A stretch of DNA of 64,000 nucleotides. Origin: Paenibacillus vini. GTDB taxonomy: Bacteria > Bacillota > Bacilli > Paenibacillales > Paenibacillaceae. The stretch covers positions 1 to 64,000 of the forward strand of contig NZ_BOSL01000022.1 of assembly GCF_018403325.1 (NCBI RefSeq), read 5' to 3'. A program made the position numbers and the translations under genes. How positions within the stretch are numbered: the stretch's first letter is position 1; the number at the start of each line of letters is the position of its first letter. Below, one piece after another: positions 26,056-35,786 of the stretch. The notes under the pieces were generated by a model. The model was not told the DNA's origin, did no database searches, and saw only the letters and a program-made list of their open reading frames with translations.

Positions 26056-29000
26056 TTGTTACAAGCACTCATACAAGCATTCTCCCGGGATTCGGACTTC
26101 ACCTCGATGATATCGGGAGTAAGCGCCGGAATGAAGGAGCAACTGATTTCCGGTTTGTCGGGATCCTCGCGTCAGGTTGCGCTTGCCGCGCTGCATCAAG
26201 AGACTAAGCGGCCATTGCTGGTCGTAACCCATAATATGTTTTCCGCACAAAAAATATATGAAGATTTGCAGGAAGCGCTGTCAGCGGATCAGGTGCTGTT
26301 ATATCCTGCGAATGAGCTGGTTGCCGCGGAAGCGGCCGTCTCCAGTCCGGAGACGCTCGCACAGCGGATCGAGGTACTGCTGCAATGCTCCCATTCATTC
26401 CGGGGAGTTGTGGTTGTGCCTTATTCGGGCGTCCGCCGGTTTATACCGACCCCCGAAGCGATGTCCAGTGCCGGGCTGACGATTGAGTTGGGAGGAACGC
26501 TCCAGATGGACAGCTTCCTGACCCGCATGATCGAGCTGGGTTATGAAAGAGTGGAGCGCGTGGAATCGCGGGGAGAAATGAGCATCCGCGGCGGAATTAT
26601 CGATTTCTATCCGTTAACCTCCGCTTTGGCGTACCGGGTGGAGCTTTTTGACGATGAAGTCGATTCCATTCGCACCTTCGATCCGGCTGACCAGCGTTCC
26701 GTCGATCAAGTCAAACAGGTGCTGGTGACTCCTTGCAAGGAGATGATCGCGACCCGGGAACGGTTGGAGCAGGCTGCACAGAAAGCGACGGAAAAACTGG
26801 AACAACAGTTGGAGAAAATGACCGACCGCCAGGCGAAAAACAAACTTCGCGAAGAGGTATCCAGAGAAATTGAGCTGCTGCGTGAGCATGTTTATTTTCC
26901 GGAAATCTATAAGTATATTTCTTTGATTTATCCGGAAGATAAAACGCTATACGATTATATGCCTAAGGATACGCTGCTCATCCTCGATGAGCCGGCCCGT
27001 CTATTGGAAACTTCCCGTCAGTTGGAGCGGGATGAGTCGGAATGGAATCTGCATTTGTTCCAGAACGGCAAGAGCTTGCCTGAGCTCCCGCTTGCGCTGG
27101 AAGGGGAACGCGTATTGTATCATCGTCCGTTCCAGACGCTGTTTTTGTCGCTATTTTTGCGTCAAGTGCCTCATACTCAGCCGCAAAATATCATTAACTT
27201 TGTCAGCAGGGCAATGCAGGATTTCCACGGTCAGATGAACGTGCTGAAGGCGGAAATGGAACGCTGGAAAAAGAGCGGCGCCAACGTAATCATGCTGGCC
27301 AGCGGCGAAGAGCGGATGGACCGGATGCGCCGCGTGCTTCAGGACTACGGAATCGATGAGCCGACACTGTTGCAGGGTAACCTGCAGTCGGGCTTTGAGC
27401 TGCCTTCCGTGCATTTGGTCGTGATTACCGAGGGAGAAATGTTCTCGCAGAAACAGCGGAAAGCCCGTAAAGTCGCGAAGAGCATGGACAATGCAGAACG
27501 GATCAAGAGCTATACCGAGCTGAAAGTGGGCGATTATGTCGTTCACCAAAACCACGGTATCGGGAAATATTTGGGTATCGGGACTTTAGAGGTCGGAGGA
27601 ATCCATAAGGATTACATGCATATTTTATATGCCGGCGGCGACAAGCTGTCCGTTCCGATCGAACAGATCGACATGATCCAGAAATATGTCGGTTCTGAGG
27701 AGAAAGAGCCTAAGATTTATAAACTCGGGGGCAACGAATGGACCCGGGTCAAAAATAAAGTACGTACTTCGGTACAGGATATTGCCGACGATCTCATTAA
27801 GCTGTATGCGGACCGCCAGTCTTCACCCGGCTATGCGTTCGAGAAGGACACGCCGGAACAGCAGGAGTTCGAAGCGATGTTCCCTTATGAAGAAACGCGG
27901 GACCAACTGCGGGCTATTGAAGAAATCAAAAAAGATATGCAGCGGTCCCAGCCGATGGACCGGCTTCTATGCGGCGATGTAGGCTACGGGAAAACCGAAG
28001 TCGCCATCCGGGCCGCGTTCAAGTCGGCGATCGAAGGCAAACAGGTGGCCGTCCTTGTTCCGACGACGATATTGGCACAGCAGCACTATGAAACGTTCCG
28101 GGAGCGATTCTCCGGATATCCGATCAATATCCAGACGCTGAGCCGATTCCGCAGCCGGAAAGAACAGAATGAAACGATCAAGGGCGTGCGCCAGGGTACG
28201 GTGGATATCGTCATCGGAACGCATCGCCTGTTGTCGCAGGACCTCGTATTTAAAGATCTGGGCCTGCTCATTGTGGACGAGGAGCAGCGTTTCGGCGTAA
28301 CTCATAAAGAAAAGCTCAAAAAACTGAAAACGAATGTCGACGTGCTGACTCTGACGGCAACGCCGATTCCGCGGACGCTCCATATGTCCATGTTGGGTGT
28401 GCGGGACTTGTCCGTTATCGAGACGCCGCCGGAGAACCGGTTCCCTGTGCAAACCTATGTGGTAGAGCATAGCCAGGCGCTTGTACGTGAAGCTGTGGAA
28501 CGGGAAATGGCGCGTGGCGGGCAAATCTATTACCTTTACAATCGCGTACAGGGAATTCAAGAGATGGCCGCACAGATTTCGATGCTTGTTCCTGACGCCC
28601 GGGTCGGTATTGGACACGGACAAATGTCGGAGCAGGAGCTGGAGAAGACGATCCTTGATTTCCTTGACGGGGAATACGATGTGCTGGTCAGCACCAGTAT
28701 CATTGAAACCGGGGTGGACATTCCGAACGTAAATACGCTGATTGTGCATGACGCGGATAAAATGGGCCTATCCCAGTTGTATCAGCTGCGCGGCCGCGTA
28801 GGCCGGTCCAATCGGATCGCTTATGCTTACTTTACGTACCAGCGCGACAAGTCGCTTACCGAGGTTGCCGAGAAACGCCTTCAGTCGATTAAAGAGTTTA
28901 CGGAACTCGGCTCGGGCTTCAAAATTGCGATGCGCGACCTTTCCATTCGCGGGGCAGGCAATCTGCTGGGCGCCGAACAGCACGGATTCATCGCTTCCGT

Positions 29001-29580
29001 CGGTTTTGACCTCTATTCGCAAATGCTGGCGGAAGAAATTCAGAAGAGAAAAGTGACCATGCTTGGCGAAACGGTGCCGGAAGAGTCGAACTGGAACACC
29101 ACGATCGATCTTGGCATCGACGCCTATTTACCGTCGGATTATATTTATGATAGTATTCAGAAGATTGAGATCTACAAGAAAACAGCCTCCGCAGCGACCT
29201 TTGAAGATGTGGCCGAGCTGGAGGATGAACTGCTGGACCGTTTTGGCGAGCTTCCTGAAGCGGTGCAAAACCTGCTTTCGGTAGCCCGGGTCAAGCTGTA
29301 CGGCAAGCAATACGGCATTGAGTCCATCGCTTTGCGCGGGGATGAAGTAACCTTGAAGTTTTACGATGGACGGGAAAAGGAGATCATTCCGGCCAAAATC
29401 GCGGAAGTTGGAAATCTGTTCGGAAGACGTGTACAATTTAATCAAGGGTCGGTTATGCTGATCCGCATCAAAACCAAGGGAATGGACGACAAAGAAATGA
29501 TGGGCTTATTGGAGCAGTTCCTGGGAGCCCTGAAGGACTCGTTCAAAGCGAAAGGGGAACTACAAGATGTTTCGAAGTAA
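26056..29580 (+). CDS. mfd: Transcription-repair coupling factor Mfd
   Basis: Translocase that removes stalled RNA polymerase and recruits UvrA. Domains in order: UvrB-like N-terminal module (about 30-340), RNA-polymerase-interaction domain with GDYVVHQNHGIGKYLGI near 495, superfamily 2 helicase domains with Walker A LLCGDVGYGKTEVA near 637-650, DEEQ, and TATPIPRTLHMS, then the TRG motif region and a C-terminal domain. About 1174 residues. I take TTG at 26056 as start since GAGAGGTG lies 6 bases before it; the GTG at 26047 lies inside that site. Confidence 0.96.
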   Translation: MLQALIQAFSRDSDFTSMISGVSAGMKEQLISGLSGSSRQVALAALHQETKRPLLVVTHNMFSAQKIYEDLQEALSADQVLLYPANELVAAEAAVSSPETLAQRIEVLLQCSHSFRGVVVVPYSGVRRFIPTPEAMSSAGLTIELGGTLQMDSFLTRMIELGYERVERVESRGEMSIRGGIIDFYPLTSALAYRVELFDDEVDSIRTFDPADQRSVDQVKQVLVTPCKEMIATRERLEQAAQKATEKLEQQLEKMTDRQAKNKLREEVSREIELLREHVYFPEIYKYISLIYPEDKTLYDYMPKDTLLILDEPARLLETSRQLERDESEWNLHLFQNGKSLPELPLALEGERVLYHRPFQTLFLSLFLRQVPHTQPQNIINFVSRAMQDFHGQMNVLKAEMERWKKSGANVIMLASGEERMDRMRRVLQDYGIDEPTLLQGNLQSGFELPSVHLVVITEGEMFSQKQRKARKVAKSMDNAERIKSYTELKVGDYVVHQNHGIGKYLGIGTLEVGGIHKDYMHILYAGGDKLSVPIEQIDMIQKYVGSEEKEPKIYKLGGNEWTRVKNKVRTSVQDIADDLIKLYADRQSSPGYAFEKDTPEQQEFEAMFPYEETRDQLRAIEEIKKDMQRSQPMDRLLCGDVGYGKTEVAIRAAFKSAIEGKQVAVLVPTTILAQQHYETFRERFSGYPINIQTLSRFRSRKEQNETIKGVRQGTVDIVIGTHRLLSQDLVFKDLGLLIVDEEQRFGVTHKEKLKKLKTNVDVLTLTATPIPRTLHMSMLGVRDLSVIETPPENRFPVQTYVVEHSQALVREAVEREMARGGQIYYLYNRVQGIQEMAAQISMLVPDARVGIGHGQMSEQELEKTILDFLDGEYDVLVSTSIIETGVDIPNVNTLIVHDADKMGLSQLYQLRGRVGRSNRIAYAYFTYQRDKSLTEVAEKRLQSIKEFTELGSGFKIAMRDLSIRGAGNLLGAEQHGFIASVGFDLYSQMLAEEIQKRKVTMLGETVPEESNWNTTIDLGIDAYLPSDYIYDSIQKIEIYKKTASAATFEDVAELEDELLDRFGELPEAVQNLLSVARVKLYGKQYGIESIALRGDEVTLKFYDGREKEIIPAKIAEVGNLFGRRVQFNQGSVMLIRIKTKGMDDKEMMGLLEQFLGALKDSFKAKGELQDVSK

Positions 29581-30703
29581 AGGGCGTTCTTGGAAGACGC
29601 TGCTCATTGCCCTCGTTGCAGTAATGGCTTTTACCGTTATGGCGGGTTGCGGCAAGAAAGAGGACAAGGGTGCTGCCGGTGGCAGTGAAGACAAGAGTAA
29701 GGTGATCGCAACTTACGAAGGCGGCGAAATTACGGAGGACGAGTTCGACCGGGAACAACGGATCGTGCTGGCACTTCAACCGCAAATGGAACAATTCATG
29801 CAAATGGACGATTTTCGCGATTATTTGATCAAACAGGAAATCGCCTACGAATATTTGGATACCAAGGCCGACGCCAAGATGAAGGAAGAAGGCAAGAAGA
29901 AGGCCGAAGAACAGTTCACTGCAATGAAAAAGTCGATGGGCGATGATGCCTTCAAGCAGTTGCTGGACGGACAAAAAATTTCCGAATCGGAATTTAAAAA
30001 CTACATGGTTCGTATTTATACCGTCATGGAAAGCGAAAAAGCGAAAGTAACCGACGATGACGTGAAAAAAGAATTCGAAGCGACCAAAGAAAATTATATT
30101 ACCGCTTCGGTTCGCCATATCCTGATCGGGTTCACCGACAAGGAAGGTAAAGAACGCAGCAAAGAAGATGCATTGAAGGTGGCTAATGAAGTTAAAGCCA
30201 AATTGGATAAAGGGGAAGACTTCGCAAAACTAGTGAAGGAATATTCCACCGACGGTCAACCCAATATCGACAATGGAGGACTCTATGCGGATACTCCTGT
30301 CAGCAACTGGGTAACTGAGTTCAAGGAAAAGGCGATCACTCTGCCGATTAATACGATCAGCGAACCGGTGGAAACCACGTATGGCTACCATATCATTCGT
30401 GTGGAGAAACGGACCGAGAAGAAGTTCGAGGATTTGACGCAGGAAGAGAAAGATCTGATCAAAATGTCCGTCGCTTCCCAAAACTTGGACAAGTTTATGG
30501 AGGGCGACCTGGAGAAGAAGATCATCAAGAAGATCGAATTGCCGAAGGTTGAGCAGAAGAAAGAGGAAGACGGGGCAACCAATTCCGGAACAAACGGGAA
30601 TGCCGATAAGAGCAAAACCGATGCCGGAACTTCCGGAAATGACGGCGCAACCAAGGACAACGGCGCAGCCACGAACAACAGTACAAGCAGCAACGACAAA
30701 TAA
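29567..30703 (+). CDS. PrsA-like peptidyl-prolyl isomerase lipoprotein
   Basis: A 378-residue extracytoplasmic foldase. Lipoprotein signal with lipobox VMAGC (Cys about residue 28), then an N-terminal SurA-like helical region, a parvulin domain (about 170-265: SVRHILIGF, FAKLVKEYSTD, NGGLYAD, GYHIIRVEKR), and a low-complexity Asn/Thr/Asp/Gly tail from about 320. It overlaps the mfd stop by 14 bases and its AAGGGGA lies in the mfd coding end, so it is co-transcribed and possibly coupled. B. subtilis prsA is elsewhere; this linkage to mfd is a local feature. Confidence 0.88.
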   Translation: MFRSKGRSWKTLLIALVAVMAFTVMAGCGKKEDKGAAGGSEDKSKVIATYEGGEITEDEFDREQRIVLALQPQMEQFMQMDDFRDYLIKQEIAYEYLDTKADAKMKEEGKKKAEEQFTAMKKSMGDDAFKQLLDGQKISESEFKNYMVRIYTVMESEKAKVTDDDVKKEFEATKENYITASVRHILIGFTDKEGKERSKEDALKVANEVKAKLDKGEDFAKLVKEYSTDGQPNIDNGGLYADTPVSNWVTEFKEKAITLPINTISEPVETTYGYHIIRVEKRTEKKFEDLTQEEKDLIKMSVASQNLDKFMEGDLEKKIIKKIELPKVEQKKEEDGATNSGTNGNADKSKTDAGTSGNDGATKDNGAATNNSTSSNDK

Positions 30704-30735
30704 ACGAGGTAACTTGTTTTATCTGGTTTTGCCGG

Positions 30736-30768
30736 AGCAGCGCGGAGCGATTCGCGCTGTTTTGTTGC
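30736..30768 (+). terminator. Weak terminator after the prsA-like gene
   Basis: AGCGCG and CGCGCT with an 8-base loop, then GTTTTGTTG. Confidence 0.5.
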
Positions 30769-30814
30769 CGCAAAATCCCTATTCCATGAGAAGCTGTCAC
30801 ATCAAGCAGTGAAG

Positions 30815-30840
30815 GGCCGCACCTTTGCGGCATTTTTTTA
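30815..30840 (+). terminator. Second terminator after the prsA-like gene
   Basis: GCCGC and GCGGC around ACCTTT, then ATTTTTTT. Confidence 0.7.
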
Positions 30841-30888
30841 GTCCCCTTGGCCTGTTGCAGGAACAATAAAGGACTGTTAAATTCGAAT

Positions 30889-30918
30889 GCATAAGCTGCT
30901 GGGAAGGGATGAATACTA
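30889..30918 (+). promoter_or_regulatory. Possible sigma-G promoter of spoVT
   Basis: GCATA (30889-30893), an 18-base spacer and AATACTA (one mismatch to CATACTA). B. subtilis spoVT is a sigma-G gene. The leader of about 180 bases is long, which lowers confidence. Nothing else was recognised in 30841-31101. Confidence 0.35.
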
Positions 30919-31101
30919 TGCTCAGAATCACAAGAGCCGAATCCCTCCATTGTATACAAATTCAGCTGCGGGTCGGTCCAGCAAATGCTGAAAGCCGCGC
31001 AACTTTTTTACCGGCAGCGGTGTATTAACATACCTAAGGGTAAATGAATATCCAACAGACAGTAGTTCAATACTTCTTTAGAAAGCGGGGCAACATGTGA
31101 T

Positions 31102-31644
31102 ATGAAAGCTACTGGAATTGTACGCCGTATTGATGATTTGGGCCGAGTGGTCATTCCAAAGGAGATCCGCCGCACACTGCGGATCCGGGAAGGGGACCCG
31201 CTCGAGATTTTTGTGGACCGCGACGGCGAGGTTATTCTGAAAAAATATTCCCCTATCGGGGAATTGGGCGACTTTGCAAAGGAATATGCGGAATCGCTGT
31301 ATGAAAGCACAGGCCATATTACTTTGATCTCTGACCGGGACACAGTGATTGCAATCGCAGGTGCCTCGAAGAAGGAATACCTGGACAAGCAGATCGGTAC
31401 TATCCTGGAAAACAGTATGGACAACCGCAAAATTGCACTGGAGTCGAATACGGGAACGTACGAGATTATTCGGGACCATCCCGAGACAATCTCTTCCTTT
31501 GTAATCGCTCCGATCATCTCGGGTGGGGACCCGATCGGTACAGTGGTTCTGTTGAATAAGGACGAATCGGTAAAAATGTCGGAACTGGAATCTAAAATGG
31601 CGGAAACGGCCGCCGGATTTTTAGGAAAACAAATGGAACAGTAA
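31102..31644 (+). CDS. spoVT: Stage V sporulation protein T
   Basis: Forespore regulator that tunes sigma-G genes. Residues 1-50 are an AbrB-type DNA-binding domain (KATGIVRRIDDLGRVVIPKE), and residues 55-175 are a GAF-like domain (GHITLISDRDTVIAIAGAS, VIAPIISGGDPIGTVV). 180 residues, as in B. subtilis. The abrB product at 11406 shares the N-terminal fold but not the C-terminal domain. Confidence 0.95.
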   Translation: MKATGIVRRIDDLGRVVIPKEIRRTLRIREGDPLEIFVDRDGEVILKKYSPIGELGDFAKEYAESLYESTGHITLISDRDTVIAIAGASKKEYLDKQIGTILENSMDNRKIALESNTGTYEIIRDHPETISSFVIAPIISGGDPIGTVVLLNKDESVKMSELESKMAETAAGFLGKQMEQ

Positions 31645-31665
31645 GCGTGTCTGGAAATGACAAGT

Positions 31666-31722
31666 ACACTCCCGAAGTAACGGGGCGGCAGAGCCGCCCG
31701 GGACCGGGAGTGTCTTTTTTTG
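31666..31722 (+). terminator. Terminator after spoVT
   Basis: ACACTCCCG pairs with CGGGAGTGT; an inner GGGCGGC/GCCGCCC hairpin fills the loop; then CTTTTTTT. Confidence 0.9.
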
Positions 31723-31860
31723 GCGTTATTGAGGCTTGGCAAATTTGTGCGTTTAGGCTCCTCCAACGGGCTATCATGGCGGGAGAGGAGGTTTTCGTCT
31801 TATAATGGAACCTACATAGTAAGATTGTGGCCATTTTATATTCCGCAAGGTAGGTAGATT

Positions 31861-33612
31861 ATGAGGGAAGACAAAAGCACGGCGTCAGGCCTGCTGAAGG
31901 GAGCGGCCGTTCTCAGCTTGGCGGCCATCTTGAGCAAGCTGTTAGGAACTCTGCAGAAAATTCCGCTGCAAAATATCGGGGGAGACGGTGTTTTTGGAAT
32001 TTATAACACCGTTTATCCGTTCTATACCATTCTAATCACACTGGCGACGGCGGGGTTCCCGACGGTTGTTTCCAAGTTTGTGGCCGAACGGCATGCTATG
32101 GGCGAAGAGAGCGGCAAACGGGCCGTTCTTCGTATGGCAACGGCTGTGATGGCTATACTCGGAGTTGCCGGTTGTATTCTGATGTACTTCGGAGCTCCGC
32201 TTCTGGCGGCATGGATCGGCAACAGCCATCTGATCCCGGCTTTGAGAAGCGCAGCGCCTGCGCTGCTGTTTGTTCCGCTTACCGCATCCCTAAGGGGGTA
32301 TTTCCAAGGGCTGCAGAATATGGTGCCGACCGCAGTTTCTCAGGTTTCCGAGCAAGCCGTGCGCGTAGCGGTGATGATTATTCTGCTGTTTTATTTTACG
32401 GGCCTCGGAGGAACGGAAGCCGTGATCGCAGGCGGGGCGCTGGCGGGCTCGGCTGTGGGTGGAGCTGTAGGATTGCTCGTCATGCTCCTGTACTGGAGAG
32501 GGCATCATAAACAGATGAGGCAGGATTCGGCGTGGCCCAGCGGCAGGGGGGCATCCCCGGCAGGCCAGGACCGCTCTGAAGCTCTGCCGCAGCCACAGGT
32601 TATAATAAAGTCGAATACTCCAAATTTCGGGCCAGCAGAGGAACTGACGGATCAGGGAATACCCGCTGCCGGGTTAAGGAAAAATTCGGAGAGCGGCCGG
32701 GGATTGTTAGGGGAAATGTTTCGTTATGCGATTCCCATCTGCCTTGCTTCCCTGGCGATTCCGCTGCTTAGTTTGGTCGATACGTTTACCTTGCCACGGC
32801 TTTTATCCCGTGGCGGGGACGAGCTGCGGGCGATGGCCGAGGTAGGGGTCTATAATCGGGGCATTCCGCTCGTCCAACTGGTGACGATGCTTGCTTCGTC
32901 CTTGTCGGTGCTGTTCATTCCGCTCATGGCGGAAATGAATCTGCGCGGCGACAGGGAGGGGATCCGCCGCCAAATTGGCTTGGCGCTGCGCTGGTTCTGG
33001 CTGATTGGCCTGGCCGCCTCCGCCGGGCTGGCGCTGCTCGCCGGGCCGATCAACGTCATGCTGTACGAGGACGGCACGGGAACCGGCACGTTCGCCTGGG
33101 TGGCTTGGACCGCCGCGCCTGGTGCGCTGGTGACGATCACGGCGGCCCTGCTGCAGGGGCTGGGCTTCGTGCGCGCGCCGGCGGTGCATCTGCTGGCGGC
33201 AGCCGCGCTTAAGGCAGCGCTGAACGTGCTGCTCGTGCCGCAGCTCGGCATCACCGGCGCGGCGATCGCTGGCATCGCCGCCTACGCCGTCGCCGCAGCG
33301 CTGAACCTCGCGCTGCTGCTCCGCCGCGCAGGGCTGCGCCCGCGCCTGCGGGACGCGCTGCTGCGCCCTGCCGCGGCCGCCCTGGCGATGGCGGCCGCCG
33401 TGCTGCTGCTGCGCCTCGTCGCAGACGCCGTGCTGCCGCCGGGCCGCCTAGCGGCCCTGGCGGAGAGCCTGCTCGGCGTGCTGCTCGGCGCAGCCGTGTT
33501 TGCGGCCGCCGCGGTGCGGGCGCGCCTGATCGGTGCGGCAGAGCTGGGCGCCCTGCCGCGGGTCGGACCGAAGCTGCTCCGCCTGCTTCGGAAACTGCGC
33601 CTGCTGCGGTAA
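31861..33612 (+). CDS. yabM: MOP-superfamily polysaccharide/lipid flippase (YabM)
   Basis: A 583-residue membrane protein with about 14 hydrophobic segments, starting SGLLKGAAVLSLAAILSKLL, in the MurJ/SpoVB/Wzx group. Such proteins flip lipid-linked wall precursors or polysaccharide units; the substrate is not known. Odd points: a hydrophilic insert of about 60 residues (near 218-280, rich in Gln, Ser and Pro) between membrane segments, and a C-terminal third written in very GC-rich codons, mostly Ala, Leu and Arg. mazG (yabN) follows, as in B. subtilis. Confidence 0.85.
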   Translation: MREDKSTASGLLKGAAVLSLAAILSKLLGTLQKIPLQNIGGDGVFGIYNTVYPFYTILITLATAGFPTVVSKFVAERHAMGEESGKRAVLRMATAVMAILGVAGCILMYFGAPLLAAWIGNSHLIPALRSAAPALLFVPLTASLRGYFQGLQNMVPTAVSQVSEQAVRVAVMIILLFYFTGLGGTEAVIAGGALAGSAVGGAVGLLVMLLYWRGHHKQMRQDSAWPSGRGASPAGQDRSEALPQPQVIIKSNTPNFGPAEELTDQGIPAAGLRKNSESGRGLLGEMFRYAIPICLASLAIPLLSLVDTFTLPRLLSRGGDELRAMAEVGVYNRGIPLVQLVTMLASSLSVLFIPLMAEMNLRGDREGIRRQIGLALRWFWLIGLAASAGLALLAGPINVMLYEDGTGTGTFAWVAWTAAPGALVTITAALLQGLGFVRAPAVHLLAAAALKAALNVLLVPQLGITGAAIAGIAAYAVAAALNLALLLRRAGLRPRLRDALLRPAAAALAMAAAVLLLRLVADAVLPPGRLAALAESLLGVLLGAAVFAAAAVRARLIGAAELGALPRVGPKLLRLLRKLRLLR

Positions 33613-33821
33613 CGCCAAACGGAGTACCGCGCCCAGCGGCCGAGTGCAGATCTTTGTTGCACTCTCTTATACGCAGATCCGCCGCCCTTGCCGCAGCCAA
33701 TAACCGTCCACGGCACTTGATCGCGGACCTGCCGGACATTTTTGCCATCGGTTCGGCAAGTGGTATAGTAAGGGATAGAATGTTCAAATTAAGCCGGTAA
33801 CTAGACAGGAGTGTGGCTCAA

Positions 33822-35312
33822 ATGGGAGCAGTGATAACTGTAGTCGGCCTAGGCTCGGGCGATCCCGACCGACTGACGCTGGGAAGCCTGAAATTGCTTC
33901 AGGAGGCGCAGGAGAGATATGTACGTACCAAGGACCATCCGGTGGTGGCTTGGCTGGAGGAAACGGGAGTTTCATTCACCTCATTCGATGAAGTGTACGA
34001 AGCCAAGGACGACTTTCCCTCCGTATACGAAGAGATCGTGGAGCGGCTGATCGCCGCAGCCAAGACGGCCCCGGAAGGGAAAGAGGTTCTGTACGCCGTG
34101 CCCGGGCATCCGATGGTGGCGGAAGCTACCGTAAAGCGGCTGCAGGAACGCTGCCCGGTTGAGGGAATCGAACTGAAGATCACGGGGGGAGAAAGCTTCC
34201 TCGATGCGGCATTTATCTCTCTCGGATTCGATCCGATCGAAGGCTTTCAATTGCTGGATGCTTCCGAGTTGTCGGGAGGACGGCTTGATCCCCGGCGCCA
34301 TACGTTGATCGGCCAGGTTTACGACGAATTCACCGCCTCGGACGTTAAGCTGGGCCTGATGGACATTTACCCGGATGATTATCCGGTCGTTGTCGGACAT
34401 GCGCTCGGCGTAACCGGAGCGGAGCAGGTGATTCGCATCCCGCTTTATGAACTGGATCGCATCCAAGGATACGGGAACTTGTCGCTGGTGTACGTTCCGG
34501 CCAGCCATGACGAACAATTGCGCATCCGGAGCTTTGAGCGTCTTCATGAGATCGTAACCATTCTCCGCAGCCCGGAAGGCTGTCCATGGGACCGGGAGCA
34601 GACCCACCAATCGATTCGCAAAAACCTCATAGAAGAAACCTATGAAGTGCTGGAAACGATTGATGATGACGATCCGGATCATATGCGGGAAGAACTCGGT
34701 GATTTGCTGCTGCAAATTATGCTGCACTCGCAAATGGAAGAAGAGACCGGAATGTTTACCGCTTACGACGTCATTCAGGAGCTCAATGAAAAGCTGCTTT
34801 ACCGCCATCCGCATGTATTCGGCAACCTGAGTGCCGAGGATGCCGAGGCGGCGCTCAAAAATTGGGACGCCATGAAGGCCGAAGAGAAGCGGCGAAAGGG
34901 TATCGAGCCTGAAAAATTATCGGCGCTGAGCGGAGTGCCCCGGGACTTGCCGGCGTTAATGAAGGCGTATAAGCTGCAGAAGAAGGCGGCTAAAGTAGGC
35001 TTTGACTGGGATTCCATCGATGGCGTCTGGGCGAAAATCGAGGAGGAGCTTGCCGAATTCAAAGAGGCCGTAACCGGCGGGCATAAGGCCGAGGACCAAA
35101 CGCTGGAGCTGGGAGATGTTCTGTTCTCCATCGTAAACGCGGCCCGGTATATCGGAGCCGATCCGGAGGAGGCCCTGTCCATGACAATCGCGAAATTTGT
35201 CAGACGGTTTACTTATGTGGAAGACAAGCTTCGCGAAGCCGGAAAGACGCCGTCAGACAGCAACTTGGCCGAAATGGACAAGCTTTGGGACGAAGCCAAA
35301 AGTCTCGAATAG
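33822..35312 (+). CDS. mazG: MazG-family nucleoside triphosphate pyrophosphohydrolase with methylase-like domain (YabN)
   Basis: Two-part protein of 496 residues. Residues 1-225 resemble tetrapyrrole methylases (ITVVGLGSGDPDRLT, VPGHPMVAE). Residues 235-495 hold two MazG domains that hydrolyse NTPs, including the signature CPWDREQTHQSIRKNLIEE and EELGDLLLQIMLHSQ. The start at 33822 sits 10 bases after AGGAG; the GTG at 33813 is too close to that site. Likely a house-cleaning enzyme; the methylase part has no proven reaction in Firmicutes. Confidence 0.92.
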   Translation: MGAVITVVGLGSGDPDRLTLGSLKLLQEAQERYVRTKDHPVVAWLEETGVSFTSFDEVYEAKDDFPSVYEEIVERLIAAAKTAPEGKEVLYAVPGHPMVAEATVKRLQERCPVEGIELKITGGESFLDAAFISLGFDPIEGFQLLDASELSGGRLDPRRHTLIGQVYDEFTASDVKLGLMDIYPDDYPVVVGHALGVTGAEQVIRIPLYELDRIQGYGNLSLVYVPASHDEQLRIRSFERLHEIVTILRSPEGCPWDREQTHQSIRKNLIEETYEVLETIDDDDPDHMREELGDLLLQIMLHSQMEEETGMFTAYDVIQELNEKLLYRHPHVFGNLSAEDAEAALKNWDAMKAEEKRRKGIEPEKLSALSGVPRDLPALMKAYKLQKKAAKVGFDWDSIDGVWAKIEEELAEFKEAVTGGHKAEDQTLELGDVLFSIVNAARYIGADPEEALSMTIAKFVRRFTYVEDKLREAGKTPSDSNLAEMDKLWDEAKSLE

Positions 35313-35357
35313 TCCAAAAAGGCTATCCAAATAACTCGAAATTTCCCTAATAATCGG

Positions 35358-35383
35358 TTTTTTTTGCGAAAAAGCAAAAAAAA
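35358..35383. repeat. Perfect T8GC/GCA8 inverted repeat upstream of hup
   Basis: Eight T plus GC, a GAAAAA loop, then GC plus eight A. The stem is almost only A-T; it could act as a terminator on either strand or form bent DNA ahead of the HU gene. Confidence 0.6.
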
Positions 35384-35403
35384 GTTGAATAGCGGGCAGG
35401 AAT

Positions 35404-35433
35404 TTGAGTTTTAAGGCAGAATACTCATACAAA
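35404..35433 (+). promoter_or_regulatory. Possible sigma-A promoter of hup
   Basis: TTGAGT (35404-35409), an 18-base spacer and TACAAA (35428-35433), about 75 bases before the hup start codon. Confidence 0.45.
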
Positions 35434-35513
35434 GATATCTCCGCGGCTTACTGCCATAAGGGCTGAAGCCGTTAGTATCCATCTATTTCTTTTATTATTG
35501 GGAGGCATTATTA

Positions 35514-35786
35514 ATGAACAAAACAGATCTGATCAACAACATTTCCAGCAAAAGCGGTTTGACTAAAAAAGACGTTGAAACCGTATTGAATGGTGTTCTC
35601 GGCGAAATTACCGATGCCCTTGCCGGCGGCGACAAAGTACAACTGATCGGCTTCGGCACGTTCGAAACCCGCAAACGTTCCGGTCGTACAGGCCGCAACC
35701 CGCAAACTGGCAAAACGATTGAAATTCCTGCATCCAACGTTCCAGCTTTCAAAGCGGGCAACAAACTTAAAGAAGCCGTAAAATAA
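35514..35786 (+). CDS. hup: DNA-binding protein HU
   Basis: A 90-residue nucleoid protein that bends and wraps DNA. Helical N-terminus NKTDLINNISSKSGLTKKD, signature GFGTFETRKRSGRTGRNPQTG, and arm residues IPASNVPAFKAGN. GGGAGG lies about 8 bases before ATG. Codons are those of a highly expressed gene. In B. subtilis hbs lies elsewhere; here hup is joined to rqcP by a one-base overlap. Confidence 0.96.
   Translation: MNKTDLINNISSKSGLTKKDVETVLNGVLGEITDALAGGDKVQLIGFGTFETRKRSGRTGRNPQTGKTIEIPASNVPAFKAGNKLKEAVK

Noticed and set aside
33251-33787. Arg/Ala-rich minus-strand frame at the end of yabM
   Set aside because: Caused by the GC-rich codons of yabM on the other strand.
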